Part shown: one piece after another, positions 23,467-32,870 of the stretch | Numbering within the stretch: position 1 is the first letter of the stretch | Layout of the letters: the number at the start of each line of letters is the position of its first letter | Assembly (NCBI GenBank): GCA_022448315.1 | Contig: JAKVCA010000040.1 | Location: 1 to 37,377, forward strand | Source of the DNA: Pirellulaceae bacterium | Lineage (GTDB): Bacteria; Planctomycetota; Planctomycetia; Pirellulales; Pirellulaceae | Length of the DNA stretch: 37,377 nucleotides | Direction of reading: 5' to 3' | The notes under the pieces: model-generated | Seen by the model: the letters and a program-made list of their open reading frames with translations, nothing else | The model's database searches: none | What the model was told of the DNA's origin: nothing | Translations under genes and position numbers: made by a program

Positions 23467-25200
23467 ATGATGGATTTCCGGCGGATGTGGCTGAGGACTT
23501 TAGGTTTGGCCACGGTGGTTTTGGTCTCCTTTTGTTCCAATGTTGAAACTGCGATTTCTCAAGAGGCTCAGGCAGTAGCTGAATTTCCCAAGGGTGAAAT
23601 CAAAGGCCCATTTCGATGGGAGAGTCAGATTTTTCCCGGGACCGTTCGAAACTTTTGGCTGTATGTTCCCGCTCAATACGATGGTCAAACACCCGCTTGC
23701 GTCATGGTGGTGCAAGACGGCCTTCAACTGGCTCGCCGATGGAAGTTGATCGAAGCCTGGGATCGTTTGATTGCCAACGGTGAAATTCCCGTCCAGATTG
23801 GGATCATGATTGAGCCGGGTGTGGTTCCCGCTCCTCACGACGATGCTCAACCTCGTTTCAATCGGAGCTTCGAATACGACGGCCTGGGCGACCAGTACGC
23901 CCGTTTTTTGGTCGAGGAAATTTTGCCTGCGGTGGGTCAGGACTACAGTCTGAGCAAGCGCCCGGGCGACCGCGCGATCGCGGGTTCGAGTTCAGGCGGC
24001 ATCTGTGCCTTCACCACCGCGTGGGAGCGTCCTGATCAATTTGGCCGTGTTCTCAGCACCATTGGGACCTACGTCGGATTGCGAGGGGGAAACGAATATC
24101 CCATCCTGGTTCGCAAAACCGAGCCCAAGCCACTTCGTATTTTTCTTCAGGACGGTAATCAGGATCAGAATATCTACGGGGGCAACTGGTGGATCAGCAA
24201 CCAGCAGATGCTTTCGGCTTTGGAATTCAGCGGCTATGAGGTCAAGCACGTCTGGGGCGAAGGAGGGCACAATAGCAAACACGCTTCTCAAATCATGACC
24301 GCTGCGGTTCGCTGGCTCTGGCAGGGACATCCTAAGCCCATCGGATCGGCCGGTGGAAAGAAGCGGCGAACGGATATCCTGATCGAAGGCGAAGATTGGG
24401 AACGGGTAAGTGACGGTCATGGATTTACCGAGGGTCCAGCGGTGAGTGCGTCCGGCGAGGTTTTCTTCACCGACATTCCCAACGATAAAATCTATAAGAT
24501 CAATGTGGATGGAACGGTGGTGGAGTTTGTGTCGGGAAGCGAAGGGGCGAACGGTCTGATGTTTGGTCCCGAGGGATGGCTATATGCATGCCAAACGAAA
24601 ACCGGAAAAATTATTCGGTACGATTCGGATGCCAAGATGGAGGTCTTTCTCGAAGAGGCATCCGCGAACGATATCGTATTGCTTCCGGGGGGAGGGTATT
24701 ACACCGATCCCGATCATCAACGCGTCTGTTTTTTCGACTGGGACGGAAATCAGAAAGTTGTTGACGAGGGCTTGGCGTTCCCCAACGGGGTGGTGGTCAG
24801 TCCCGATCAAACACTCCTGATGGTGTCAGATACTCGGGATCGCTTCACTTACTCTTATCAAATTCAGCCCAACGGTGACCTCAAGTTTCGGCAAAAATAC
24901 GGCCATCTTCATCGCAGAGATGGAGATCGCGACTGTGGGAGTGATGGAATGGCGGTTGACCGGGATGGGCGGACTTACGTCACCACCCGCAACGGTCTTC
25001 AAGTCATGGATGCTCTCGGGCGGGTGCATCTGATACTTCGCAAACCCCAACCAGGGTGGATGAGCAATGTTGTGTTTGGGGGCGTGGATCGAAATTGGCT
25101 CTACGTCACCTGCCAAAACGCCGTCTACCGTCGCAAGGTCAAAACTCAAGGGTTTGATTCGGTTGCCTCACCCTTCAAGCCGCCCCGCCCAGGTCTCTGA
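23467..25200 (+). CDS. Secreted esterase/SMP-30 beta-propeller fusion
   Basis: A 577-residue exported two-domain protein. After a signal peptide (LRTLGLATVVLVSFCS) comes an enterochelin-esterase-like alpha/beta hydrolase (about 45-290): RNFWLYVPAQYDG, VMVVQDG, nucleophile motif GSSSGG with S175, FLQDGNQD, and a catalytic histidine in GEGGHNSKH (H268). The second half (about 305-575) is an SMP-30/gluconolactonase propeller: FTEGPAVSASGEVFFTDIP, GANGLMFGPEG, FPNGVVVSPDQ, and DGMAVDRDGRTYV. The pair could deacylate a sugar ester and then open a lactone, but the substrate is inferred. GAGGAAG sits directly before the ATG at 23467; ATG 23470 and GTG 23455 are alternatives. Confidence 0.92.
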   Translation: MMDFRRMWLRTLGLATVVLVSFCSNVETAISQEAQAVAEFPKGEIKGPFRWESQIFPGTVRNFWLYVPAQYDGQTPACVMVVQDGLQLARRWKLIEAWDRLIANGEIPVQIGIMIEPGVVPAPHDDAQPRFNRSFEYDGLGDQYARFLVEEILPAVGQDYSLSKRPGDRAIAGSSSGGICAFTTAWERPDQFGRVLSTIGTYVGLRGGNEYPILVRKTEPKPLRIFLQDGNQDQNIYGGNWWISNQQMLSALEFSGYEVKHVWGEGGHNSKHASQIMTAAVRWLWQGHPKPIGSAGGKKRRTDILIEGEDWERVSDGHGFTEGPAVSASGEVFFTDIPNDKIYKINVDGTVVEFVSGSEGANGLMFGPEGWLYACQTKTGKIIRYDSDAKMEVFLEEASANDIVLLPGGGYYTDPDHQRVCFFDWDGNQKVVDEGLAFPNGVVVSPDQTLLMVSDTRDRFTYSYQIQPNGDLKFRQKYGHLHRRDGDRDCGSDGMAVDRDGRTYVTTRNGLQVMDALGRVHLILRKPQPGWMSNVVFGGVDRNWLYVTCQNAVYRRKVKTQGFDSVASPFKPPRPGL

Positions 25201-25333
25201 GGGATGCTTGCACTTCTATCTTGCCCATCTTATATAAACGGAAATATTGTCATATTCGATTTAACCGTTGAGTCCCTAGGTGTCGATCACCAGAACAGAG
25301 GTAATTGTCTGTCTTCACTTGGGGTCCATAATC

Positions 25334-27469
25334 ATGTTGAAAAAGTCGTTGGTCACCGCGTCATTGCTTTTGGCGTGTGCGGTCGCCTGGGGAGTTGCTC
25401 AAGACAACTTGGGGCCATCCATCTTGGCAAAGCCCATTCAGTCGACTCAGGAAACTGAGAGCAAAACAGAATCGAAACCTCCGAGCCTTTCTACCGCGCT
25501 GAAATCGGCCCAGCAAAACGCGGTAGCTGATTACAGTTCCACACCGGGTGGAGAAGCTTCAGCCAGCGTTCAACGGTCTTCTGCAGAAGTGACTGAGGAC
25601 GCCGGCAGCGATTTTGAAATCCCGTCGATCCTTTCCGGGCGAAAGGACGTGAAGCCGCAACCGACCACTCAACCGGGACCCGCTGTACCCTCGATGGTTC
25701 AGCCACGAAAAATTGGAGACAAGCCCGATCTTTCCTCGCCTCGCGGGGGAACAGGCCTACCATCTTCGGTCCCACCTTCTCAGTTGCCTACACCCCGTCT
25801 CGCTCAACCGATTCCGCAGCAGCCTACGAACGGAACGGTGCAGCCTGCTTCTCAACTCCCCAAACCGTCCACGCTCGGTTCACCCTCTCAACCAAGGCGT
25901 CTGCTTCAACCCTCAACCACCGGCGACGCGACTCCAATGACGCTTCCGTCGACGTCGGGTAAATCAAGTCGCTCGGATGTGCGTCCCCGGACAGCAAGGA
26001 CCATCGAAATTGGCCAGCAATCCAATGGGATACGCCCGATGTCAATGTCGATCCCTGGACCCTCGCTGCGAGTGGACACCGTTGGACCCGGAACACTTTC
26101 CGTCGGTAAGCCTGCGGATTTTGAGGTCGTGGTCTCGAATCTTGGTTCCATGGCCGCCCAGGAAGTCCTGGTTGCGGTTGATTTCCCCGCGACCGTCGCA
26201 CTTTCCGCCGCTCAAGCCGTCAATGGAGAAATTGAACAGACCGATGGAAGCAAAATGGCTCGAGTGATCTGGACAGTTTCGGATGTGGCTGCCGGTGGAG
26301 AGCAACGCCTTTCGATGAAGCTGACCCCTTCGGTCAACAAGCCGTTCGATCTGGATGTGGAATGGACCTTCATCCCATTGGCGAAAAAGACTCAAATTCA
26401 GGTGACTCAACCCGAAATCGAATTGACGATAGACGGTCCCACCGAAGTGCTGTTTGGCGAGAAAGCCAATTTCCGTTTTGTCGTGACCAACAGTGGGACC
26501 GGAGCGGCAGAGGATGTGACCGTCGACCTTCCAGGGAGTCTTGGTGCAGAGCCCAAGAATCTTGGGACGATCGCCGCGGGACAAACCCGTTCTTTCGAAA
26601 TCGAAATCGAGGCGGTCGATGCAGGTGAGGTCACTTTGGGAGCGCGTGCGACGGCGGACGGAGGATTATCCTCCGAGAAGTCGCTGAAGTTCGTTGTCCG
26701 TCGCGGCGAATTGAATGTCGCGATTGCCGGTCCTGAGTTCAAATATGCCGGAACGACCGCGACTTACGAATTGATCATCAGGAATACCGGAGATGCTGCG
26801 GCGAAAGAGGTGATGGCTGCAGCAGCTTTGCCAGCCGGAGCCGAGTACATCGACGGGATCTCTGGAGTCGAACAGGTTGATGGCGGAATCCGTTGGAACA
26901 TCGGGCAACTTAATCCGGGTGAACAACGTGAATACTCCATTCGTTGTGTTTTGAATACGGCCGGAGAGACCCGTTTTGAGGCGGGAGCACGTGGAGCCGG
27001 CGATCTTGCCGCGGCAAATGGAATCTCGACGACTGTGGAAGCCGTCGCCGATTTGACGCTGGTCGTTGAGGATCCAAAGGGACCCAAACCGGTCGGCGAA
27101 GAAGTGACTTACACCCTGCGTATCAAGAATCGCGGAAGTAAGGCGGCAACCTCGGTCAATCTCCTCTCTCAATTTTCGGATGGAATCGAGCCATCGAAGG
27201 TGGTAGGAGGGAAAGCGGAAATGGTTCCGGGGCAGGTGATTTTTGAACCGATTCGGCAGATCAAGGCGGGCGAAGAGGTCGTCTTGGAGATCAAAGCGGT
27301 TGCAAGTGCAGATGGAAACCATGTTTTCCGAACAGAGCTTACTTGCGATACGCCAGAGACAAGACGGCTGTTTGAAGGGACCACGCGATATTTTGCGTCA
27401 GCGAGAGCAGCACAGGGGACCCCAGCGTCTGGAGGAGGTGGCTTCAGGCCCTCTTCAATTCAGAGATAA
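25334..27469 (+). CDS. Secreted DUF11-repeat protein
   Basis: A 711-residue exported protein. The signal peptide is MLKKSLVTASLLLACAVAWG then VAQ. Residues about 25-240 are low-complexity, rich in Pro, Gln, Ser and Thr, probably an extended linker. Four Ig-like repeats of the DUF11/CARDB type follow, starting near residues 243, 362, 459 and 572. Each carries the pattern of a G-P start, a YxxxxxNxG core (VVVSNLGSMAA, FVVTNSGTGAA, LIIRNTGDAAA, LRIKNRGSKAA) and a late PGE or AGE turn. Such proteins are usually cell-surface or envelope structural components. An earlier in-frame GTG at 25280 is less likely. It ends in a Rho-independent terminator. Confidence 0.92.
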   Translation: MLKKSLVTASLLLACAVAWGVAQDNLGPSILAKPIQSTQETESKTESKPPSLSTALKSAQQNAVADYSSTPGGEASASVQRSSAEVTEDAGSDFEIPSILSGRKDVKPQPTTQPGPAVPSMVQPRKIGDKPDLSSPRGGTGLPSSVPPSQLPTPRLAQPIPQQPTNGTVQPASQLPKPSTLGSPSQPRRLLQPSTTGDATPMTLPSTSGKSSRSDVRPRTARTIEIGQQSNGIRPMSMSIPGPSLRVDTVGPGTLSVGKPADFEVVVSNLGSMAAQEVLVAVDFPATVALSAAQAVNGEIEQTDGSKMARVIWTVSDVAAGGEQRLSMKLTPSVNKPFDLDVEWTFIPLAKKTQIQVTQPEIELTIDGPTEVLFGEKANFRFVVTNSGTGAAEDVTVDLPGSLGAEPKNLGTIAAGQTRSFEIEIEAVDAGEVTLGARATADGGLSSEKSLKFVVRRGELNVAIAGPEFKYAGTTATYELIIRNTGDAAAKEVMAAAALPAGAEYIDGISGVEQVDGGIRWNIGQLNPGEQREYSIRCVLNTAGETRFEAGARGAGDLAAANGISTTVEAVADLTLVVEDPKGPKPVGEEVTYTLRIKNRGSKAATSVNLLSQFSDGIEPSKVVGGKAEMVPGQVIFEPIRQIKAGEEVVLEIKAVASADGNHVFRTELTCDTPETRRLFEGTTRYFASARAAQGTPASGGGGFRPSSIQR

Positions 27470-27520
27470 GCGGGTCGCTTGGACCCCGACCAAAGCAAGC
27501 CAGACAGGCTTGATTACCTC

Positions 27521-27556
27521 GAAACACCTCGGCGAATATCGCCGGGGTGTTTTCTC
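27521..27556 (+). terminator. Rho-independent terminator after DUF11 gene
   Basis: AAACACC-CGGCG pairs with CGCCG-GGTGTTT across one T/G position, loop AATAT, followed by TTTTCTC. It lies about 50 bases after the stop codon, between the convergent DUF11 and hisB genes. Confidence 0.85.
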
Positions 27557-27640
27557 TTGCTCGGTACCAATTCGTTTCGCAGAAGGGCGTGGGGTGATCG
27601 CAAGGTTTGTAGCTGCAACAAACCTTGGAAAATGTACCGA

Positions 27641-28228
27641 CTAGAGGACCCCTTTCGTACTCGGGATGCCGGTTTCGCGGTGGTCCTGCTCGACCGCCAT
27701 TCGAAATGCTCGGGCCAATCCTTTGAAGACTGCTTCACTGATATGGTGGCTGTTGCGACCATACCTCAGGTTGACGTGAAGGTTGCACGGCAGATTGCTC
27801 GAGGCGGATTGCCAGAAGTCGTAGACGAGTTCGGTGTCGAAGTCTCCAATTTTTTCGGTGGGGAAATTGACATTGAACACCCAGAAAGCTCGTCCGCTGA
27901 GATCGACTGCGGTATCGACCAGCGTTTCTTCCATCGGAAGAACAAAAAAACCGTACCGGCGAATGCCCTGCTTATTCCCCAAGGCTTCCCCAAAAACTTG
28001 CCCCAGACAAATGCCAATGTCTTCAACCGTGTGATGCTGGTCGATGTGCAAATCACCCTGAGCCTCAACCTTGAGATCGAATTTCCCGTGCTTCGCAAAA
28101 AGATCGAGCATGTGGTCGAGAAAACCGACACCTGTTGAAATTTGACTGACACCGTCGCCATCCAAATTCAACTCAAGTTCGATTTGTGTTTCTTTGGTCT
28201 TTCGCGCAATGGAAGCTTTGCGGGTCAT
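27641..28228 (-). CDS. hisB: Imidazoleglycerol-phosphate dehydratase
   Basis: Catalyses the sixth step of histidine synthesis, imidazoleglycerol phosphate to imidazole acetol phosphate, in the cytoplasm. The 195-residue length equals the monofunctional enzyme. Metal-binding and catalytic signatures are visible: [32 protein letters not shown], and [30 protein letters not shown] contains the second HH cluster. I chose the ATG at 28228, with CGGAG 6 bases upstream; a GTG two codons earlier is also in frame. It is the last gene of hisD-hisC-hisB, 42 bases after hisC. Confidence 0.97.
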   Translation of the reverse strand: MTRKASIARKTKETQIELELNLDGDGVSQISTGVGFLDHMLDLFAKHGKFDLKVEAQGDLHIDQHHTVEDIGICLGQVFGEALGNKQGIRRYGFFVLPMEETLVDTAVDLSGRAFWVFNVNFPTEKIGDFDTELVYDFWQSASSNLPCNLHVNLRYGRNSHHISEAVFKGLARAFRMAVEQDHRETGIPSTKGVL

Positions 28229-28270
28229 CGTCACTCCGGGTACGCCATTGCCGCTGGCGTGATGGTGGTA

Positions 28271-29362
28271 TCAGGACGGAACACCAAGGTGTTGCAGGAC
28301 GGCCAGGAGCGCCTGGATCTGGTCCGAGGTGCCCACCGAAATTCGTAGACCGTCGCCCCAATTCGGGTAATCCATGTATCGAACCAAAATCCCCTGATCC
28401 TTAAGTTGCTGGTAAAGGGTTTGGTGGTGCTGTTTGGGATGGGTGCACCACACGAAATTGGCTTCCGATGGCTGAACCTCAAAACCGCATTCTGTAAGGC
28501 CTTGAGAAAGTAACTTGCGATTGGATTGAATGGATTGGAGGTTCTGTGACAACCAATCCTGATCCATCAAAGCAGCCGTGGCGGCAGCGATGGAAAGCGT
28601 ATCGCAGTTGTAAGAGTCCTTGACTTTGGCCAATTGTGTGACCAGTTCCGGTTGGGCAACCAGGTACCCAAATCGAAGTCCCGCGAGTCCATAGGATTTG
28701 CTTAACGTCCGGGTAACAATAACGTTATTGCAGTCGCGGACCAATTCGACACACGACTCCTGTGAAAAATCGGCATACGCCTCGTCCACCACCAGTGGGC
28801 AGGTGATCTGATCGGCCCAGTCTCGAATCTGCTCCTTTGAAAATCGGGTTCCGCTCGGACTGTTCGGGTTGGGCAAAAACATCAAACGCAGACCATCCGT
28901 CGGTGCGGTCCACTCGGGGCCGAGTGTCCAGTCTTTACGGAAAAGAACTTCGTCATATTCCGCACCCTGGATCTCGGCGAGCGTGCGATAGAGAACGTAG
29001 CTGGGATAGGGATACCGAATCTTTTCGTTTTCGCCGACGAAGGTGCGAGTCAGAATGGTGAGCAGGTCGTCACTACCATTGCCCGCGAGGATCCATTCGG
29101 GTTCGACTCCCCAATGCTGAGCGGCGGCAATTCGGAATGGAGTCGCGAATGCGTCGGGGTATCGCTGCAACGCCGCGGTTGCAGTCTGCTGGATCGCTTG
29201 GACAACTTTGTCAGACGGCGGAAATGGATTTTCGTTGGTGTTCAGCTTGATGACTTTCCCCACCCGCGGTTGCTCACCGGGTGCGTAGCCCCTCATCCGC
29301 TGAATATTCTCGCGAATCTGGCAGTTCCCTGAGGAAGCGGGTTGAGGAGAATTCTCGGTCAT
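28271..29362 (-). CDS. hisC: Histidinol-phosphate aminotransferase
   Basis: A PLP enzyme converting imidazole acetol phosphate to histidinol phosphate with glutamate. At 363 residues it is a normal length. Visible landmarks are KLNTNENPFPPS, RYPDAFATPFRIAAAQ, LAGNGSDDLLTIL, PNPNSPSGT, VVDEAYADF and the PLP-lysine motif TRTLSKSYGLAGLRFGY. DGLRISVGT supplies the substrate-binding arginine. It lies between hisD (94 bases upstream) and hisB on the same strand. The product feeds HisB's neighbouring step, so the three genes form a partial histidine operon; the other his genes are not in view. Confidence 0.97.
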   Translation of the reverse strand: MTENSPQPASSGNCQIRENIQRMRGYAPGEQPRVGKVIKLNTNENPFPPSDKVVQAIQQTATAALQRYPDAFATPFRIAAAQHWGVEPEWILAGNGSDDLLTILTRTFVGENEKIRYPYPSYVLYRTLAEIQGAEYDEVLFRKDWTLGPEWTAPTDGLRLMFLPNPNSPSGTRFSKEQIRDWADQITCPLVVDEAYADFSQESCVELVRDCNNVIVTRTLSKSYGLAGLRFGYLVAQPELVTQLAKVKDSYNCDTLSIAAATAALMDQDWLSQNLQSIQSNRKLLSQGLTECGFEVQPSEANFVWCTHPKQHHQTLYQQLKDQGILVRYMDYPNWGDGLRISVGTSDQIQALLAVLQHLGVPS

Positions 29363-29456
29363 CGTAGTCTCTCAAAGTCTACCGCTGTAACACACCCAGT
29401 CGGGTATCGGGAACGATCGATTGGTGGGTAACTCGATCGCATAAAACCTCGCACGT

Positions 29457-30824
29457 TTAATGCTTGAGCCGAATGTCTACGCTGGCTCGGTGTGCCGTCA
29501 AGCCTTCTTTGTCTGCAAGGTTCTGCACATCACCCGCGTCTGCCTTGAGCGAAGTCTGATCGTATTCGGTCACGCTGCCTGGCCGGAGAAAGTCGTTGGC
29601 ACAAAGGCCAGATGCCCATGTTGCAGTTCCACTCGTTGGCAGGACGTGTGATGGTCCCGCGACGTAGTCCCCCAACGCGACCGGCGTCCAGTTTCCGAGG
29701 AAAATTGCCCCAGCGTTCACAAGATGCGGCACAAGTCGATTGGCCTCTTCGATGGCGACATGCAGGTGTTCCGGGGCAATCATGTTGGTGATCTCGCACG
29801 CTTGTGATTCATCACGAACTAGAATCAGATAGCCATAGTCTCTGAGACTCTGCAACGTCAATTCGGATCGGGAGAGTAACTGACTCTGCTTCGAAAGTTC
29901 CGCCGCCGTCGCCTGGAGGGTTTGCTCACTCCATGTCACTAAAATGCTCGCACCGGGCGCGTGTTCTGCCTGAGCGAGAAGGTCGGCGGCGGTGAAGTCG
30001 GCTCTCGTCGATTCGTCGGCAATCACGACCACTTCGCTTGGACCCGCGATCGAGTCGATGTCGACCTCGCCGTAGACGAATTTTTTCGCCAAGGCAACGA
30101 ATAGATTGCCCGGCCCAACGATTTTGTCAACGCTCGGGACACCCTCGACACCATACGCGAGGGCCGCAACTGCTTGCGCGCCGCCCATCCGATACACTTC
30201 ATGAACGCCAAGCTCGTGGCAGGTTGCAAGGACATCAATGTTGTTTGCACCAAAGTCCGTTGGTGGCGCGACGACCGCCACCTCCTGCACACCCGCTGCC
30301 ATCGCGGGAACCGCCGTCATCAGGACGGTGGATGGATAAGCGGCAGCTCCTCCTGGGACACAGACTCCGACTCTTCTGAGTGGAACATAACGCTGCCGCA
30401 TCTTGATTCCCGGTTCGCGGGACACTTCAACATCTTGATGGAGAATCGCCCGTTGGAAATGCAAAATGTTGTCCCTAATACGCCGGACGCTCTTAAGGAA
30501 TTCAGGATCCGCTTGTTGGTACGCTTTTTCCAGCTCTTCCTCTGTCACTCTGAGCTTGTCCGCCCCATATTGGCTTCCGTCGATCTTCGCAGAGTATTCA
30601 AGAACTGCCTGAAGGCCCCGATCTCGGACGTCGACGCAAATCTTTTCAACAACCTGCTGGGGCGTCAGCGGTGTTCCAAAAACCTCGATCGTCTTTTTTC
30701 GACCCGCCTCGCTGACCACATTGCCTCTTGGGCTGAGTTTGGTGCGTAGGTCGCTGAGGACACTCGTGACATCACCGTCGCGGGCGTCAATTTGTTGAAT
30801 TTCCAAGGAAGACGAATCGGTCAT
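29457..30824 (-). CDS. hisD: Histidinol dehydrogenase
   Basis: A zinc enzyme oxidising histidinol to histidine in two NAD-dependent steps. The 455-residue length is typical. Motifs include VPLRRVGVCVPGGAAAYPST, YRMGGAQAVAALAYG and KIVGPGNLFVALAKK. DSIAGPSEVVVIADE, LLAQAEHAPGAS, NMIAPEHLHV and the C-terminal GPSHVLPTSGTA follow, matching the family throughout. I chose the ATG at 30824; a longer frame to 30890 adds an unrelated stretch. No clear Shine-Dalgarno. It is the first of hisD-hisC-hisB and lies 239 bases downstream of the XRE-cupin gene on the same strand. Confidence 0.97.
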   Translation of the reverse strand: MTDSSSLEIQQIDARDGDVTSVLSDLRTKLSPRGNVVSEAGRKKTIEVFGTPLTPQQVVEKICVDVRDRGLQAVLEYSAKIDGSQYGADKLRVTEEELEKAYQQADPEFLKSVRRIRDNILHFQRAILHQDVEVSREPGIKMRQRYVPLRRVGVCVPGGAAAYPSTVLMTAVPAMAAGVQEVAVVAPPTDFGANNIDVLATCHELGVHEVYRMGGAQAVAALAYGVEGVPSVDKIVGPGNLFVALAKKFVYGEVDIDSIAGPSEVVVIADESTRADFTAADLLAQAEHAPGASILVTWSEQTLQATAAELSKQSQLLSRSELTLQSLRDYGYLILVRDESQACEITNMIAPEHLHVAIEEANRLVPHLVNAGAIFLGNWTPVALGDYVAGPSHVLPTSGTATWASGLCANDFLRPGSVTEYDQTSLKADAGDVQNLADKEGLTAHRASVDIRLKH

Positions 30825-31062
30825 GTTGGATCGAATGAGAGGGAGAGGTGCACAAAAGCGTTGGGTTAAAAATCGGGTGGTTAACGCCATTTTAGTGTTG
30901 GCGGACCGAACAGGATGCGCACCGACCGCTGACTTCGCCGGGGCGGCATGGAAGCGTCTCTCGACGTCTACATCATAGGATGGCCAGCCCCATTGTTGCT
31001 AGACCCTGAGTCGAGCCAAGTCCACTTGTACCTGTTCGAAAGGAGGGAGTGGAATTCCGGAT

Positions 31063-31683
31063 CTAGGTGCTAACCGCACGCCCCGGATAGATGACCACCA
31101 GAAAGACGACCGCCTCTCCCTTTCCCGCATTTCGTAACGCATGAGGGCAATCCGCTGGATAGTGGGCGGAATCCCCAGGCTTCAACTTGCGCGTTTCTTC
31201 CCCGACGCAGAGTTCAAGCGTTCCTTTTTCTACGGTTACGAACTCGCGGGTGTGCCGAAAGTGGGGCGCACTTTGCATTTCACCCCCATGTTTCAGAGAA
31301 ACCTGATAGAACTCGACGTCTTTCTCCAAATGAAGCGGGGAGAGTGTGCGGACCTTGCAACTTGAATCATCTCGAAAGAGGAACTGGGGATCATTGGAAC
31401 GAATGACCTCCACCTGACTATCCTGTTCAGGCGTCCCAACCAATTCCCCCAGAGACAGTCCCAATGCTTTCGCGAGTCGATACGCGACCGCGAGCGTCGG
31501 ATTGGCAAGTCCTCGCTCGATTTGACTGATCATGGAAGAGCTGACTTCGCTGGCTTCACCAAGCTGCTGCAGGGTCCATCCGAGTTCTTTGCGTGCTGAC
31601 CGTATTTTTTCACAAAGTTGTCGGTGTAGTGGATCCATCGAGGAAGTGACCGGTGGCTCATCGGAAGGTTTCGGCGGCATCAT
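31063..31683 (-). CDS. XRE-family regulator with C-terminal cupin sensor
   Basis: A 206-residue transcription factor. An N-terminal helix-turn-helix of the XRE/Cro type (about 20-77) shows KIRSARKELGWTLQQLGEA, the recognition segment SSSMISQIERGLANPT and YRLAKALGLSLGELV. A linker leads to a cupin_2 domain (about 115-200): VSLKHGGEMQSAPHFRHTRE, VTVEKGTLELCVG, and LKPGDSAHYPADCPHALRN. Cupin domains in this class usually bind a small metabolite. It is divergent from tdh with a 106-base intergenic region containing a long dyad, so it probably controls tdh-kbl and itself, sensing threonine or a breakdown product (inferred). Starts at 31683, 31680 or GTG 31692 are all possible. Confidence 0.93.
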   Translation of the reverse strand: MMPPKPSDEPPVTSSMDPLHRQLCEKIRSARKELGWTLQQLGEASEVSSSMISQIERGLANPTLAVAYRLAKALGLSLGELVGTPEQDSQVEVIRSNDPQFLFRDDSSCKVRTLSPLHLEKDVEFYQVSLKHGGEMQSAPHFRHTREFVTVEKGTLELCVGEETRKLKPGDSAHYPADCPHALRNAGKGEAVVFLVVIYPGRAVST

Positions 31684-31733
31684 TTCACCCACAGTTTTCG
31701 GATTTGCGTGTTGATCGTGAGTTCCGACTGCGT

Positions 31734-31767
31734 TTTAATATAGTGGATCTGATTGCACTATTTTAAA
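31734..31767. promoter_or_regulatory. 34-bp dyad between XRE-cupin gene and tdh, candidate operator
   Basis: Arms TTTAATATAGTG (31734-31745) and CACTATTTTAAA (31756-31767) are reverse complements at 11 of 12 positions, separated by 10 bases. The centre spacing of about two helical turns suits a dimeric HTH regulator. It lies 23 bases before the tdh start and about 50 bases before the regulator start, where it would overlap both promoters. Confidence 0.7.
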
Positions 31768-31789
31768 TAAAATTCGCTCGAAGTCGAAG

Positions 31790-32866
31790 ATGAATGACCC
31801 CATGCCCGACCTGCCTGAAACCATGTTGGCCATCAAGAAGTTGAATGATGCCCCGGGACTGAACTGGTGTCCAGAGACCGTTGTTCCGGAAGTGGGAGCT
31901 CGGCAAGTGCTCATCCAGGTGACCCACGCGGGGATTTGCGGAACCGATCGGCACATTTACGAATGGGATGCCTGGAGTCGCAACCGCGTGAAGGTTGGAA
32001 TCACGACGGGGCACGAATTCGTAGGTCGAGTTGTCAAACTGGGGGATGCTGTCGAACGGGTCCAACTGGGCCAGCGCGTCAGCGCCGAGGGGCATATTGG
32101 CTGTGGTGTCTGCGAACCTTGCCGTACAGGGAACGCGCACATCTGTGAGAAAGTCGACATCCTTGGCATCGACTGCAATGGGTGCTTCGCGCAGTACGTG
32201 GCCGTTCCTGAGGAGAATGTCTGGACCGTCCACCCAGATATTCCTGATCATGTCGCTGCGGTTTTTGATCCGCTAGGGAATGCGGTTCACACGGTGATGG
32301 CGGCAGGAGTGAGTGGTCGCAGTGTGCTTGTTACGGGCGTCGGTATCATCGGATTGATGGCGGTAAACGTGGCGAAGGCGGCGGGGGCAGGCCAAGTGCT
32401 TGCGGTCGACGTGGATCCTCGACGACTGGAACTTGCGAAACATCTTGGCGCCGACTTGGTGCTGAACGGCAGCGAAGAATGGGTCTCCGAAGTGAGAAAG
32501 GCGACCCGAGGGCAGGGACCGCAGGTGCTTTTGGAGATGAGTGGGCACGCCGAAGCCATACGGATGGGTTTCGCATCGCTGCGGAATGGCGGCACGGCAG
32601 CCTTGCTAGGTATCCCCTCCAATGAAATTACTTTTGACCTCGCCAACGATATCATCTTCAAGGGTGCGACCGTACTTGGCATCAACGGCAGACGCATGTT
32701 TGAAACTTGGTATCAAATGGAAAATTTGCTGCTTTCAGATCGACTCGATCTTGAGCCCATCATCACCCACCAGATCGATATGCCCGATTATCAACGCGGT
32801 TTTGAACTGATGCAGAGCGGCGAAGGGATTAAAATCGTTTTGAAGATTCCACAGGAAAGTGATTGA
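31790..32866 (+). CDS. tdh: L-threonine 3-dehydrogenase
   Basis: Oxidises threonine to 2-amino-3-ketobutyrate with NAD+, the first step of the main threonine breakdown route. A 358-residue zinc-dependent medium-chain dehydrogenase. The catalytic zinc site is GICGTDRHIYEWD (C50) with GHEFVG (H75, E76). The structural zinc cysteines are C105, C108, C111 and C119. The Rossmann motif is VTGVGIIGLMAV. GRRMFETWYQM near the C-terminus is characteristic of Tdh. In-frame ATGs at 31802 and 31823 are alternative starts. kbl begins 5 bases after its stop, so the two enzymes are co-translated as in many bacteria. Confidence 0.96.
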   Translation: MNDPMPDLPETMLAIKKLNDAPGLNWCPETVVPEVGARQVLIQVTHAGICGTDRHIYEWDAWSRNRVKVGITTGHEFVGRVVKLGDAVERVQLGQRVSAEGHIGCGVCEPCRTGNAHICEKVDILGIDCNGCFAQYVAVPEENVWTVHPDIPDHVAAVFDPLGNAVHTVMAAGVSGRSVLVTGVGIIGLMAVNVAKAAGAGQVLAVDVDPRRLELAKHLGADLVLNGSEEWVSEVRKATRGQGPQVLLEMSGHAEAIRMGFASLRNGGTAALLGIPSNEITFDLANDIIFKGATVLGINGRRMFETWYQMENLLLSDRLDLEPIITHQIDMPDYQRGFELMQSGEGIKIVLKIPQESD

Positions 32867-32870
32867 TAAT

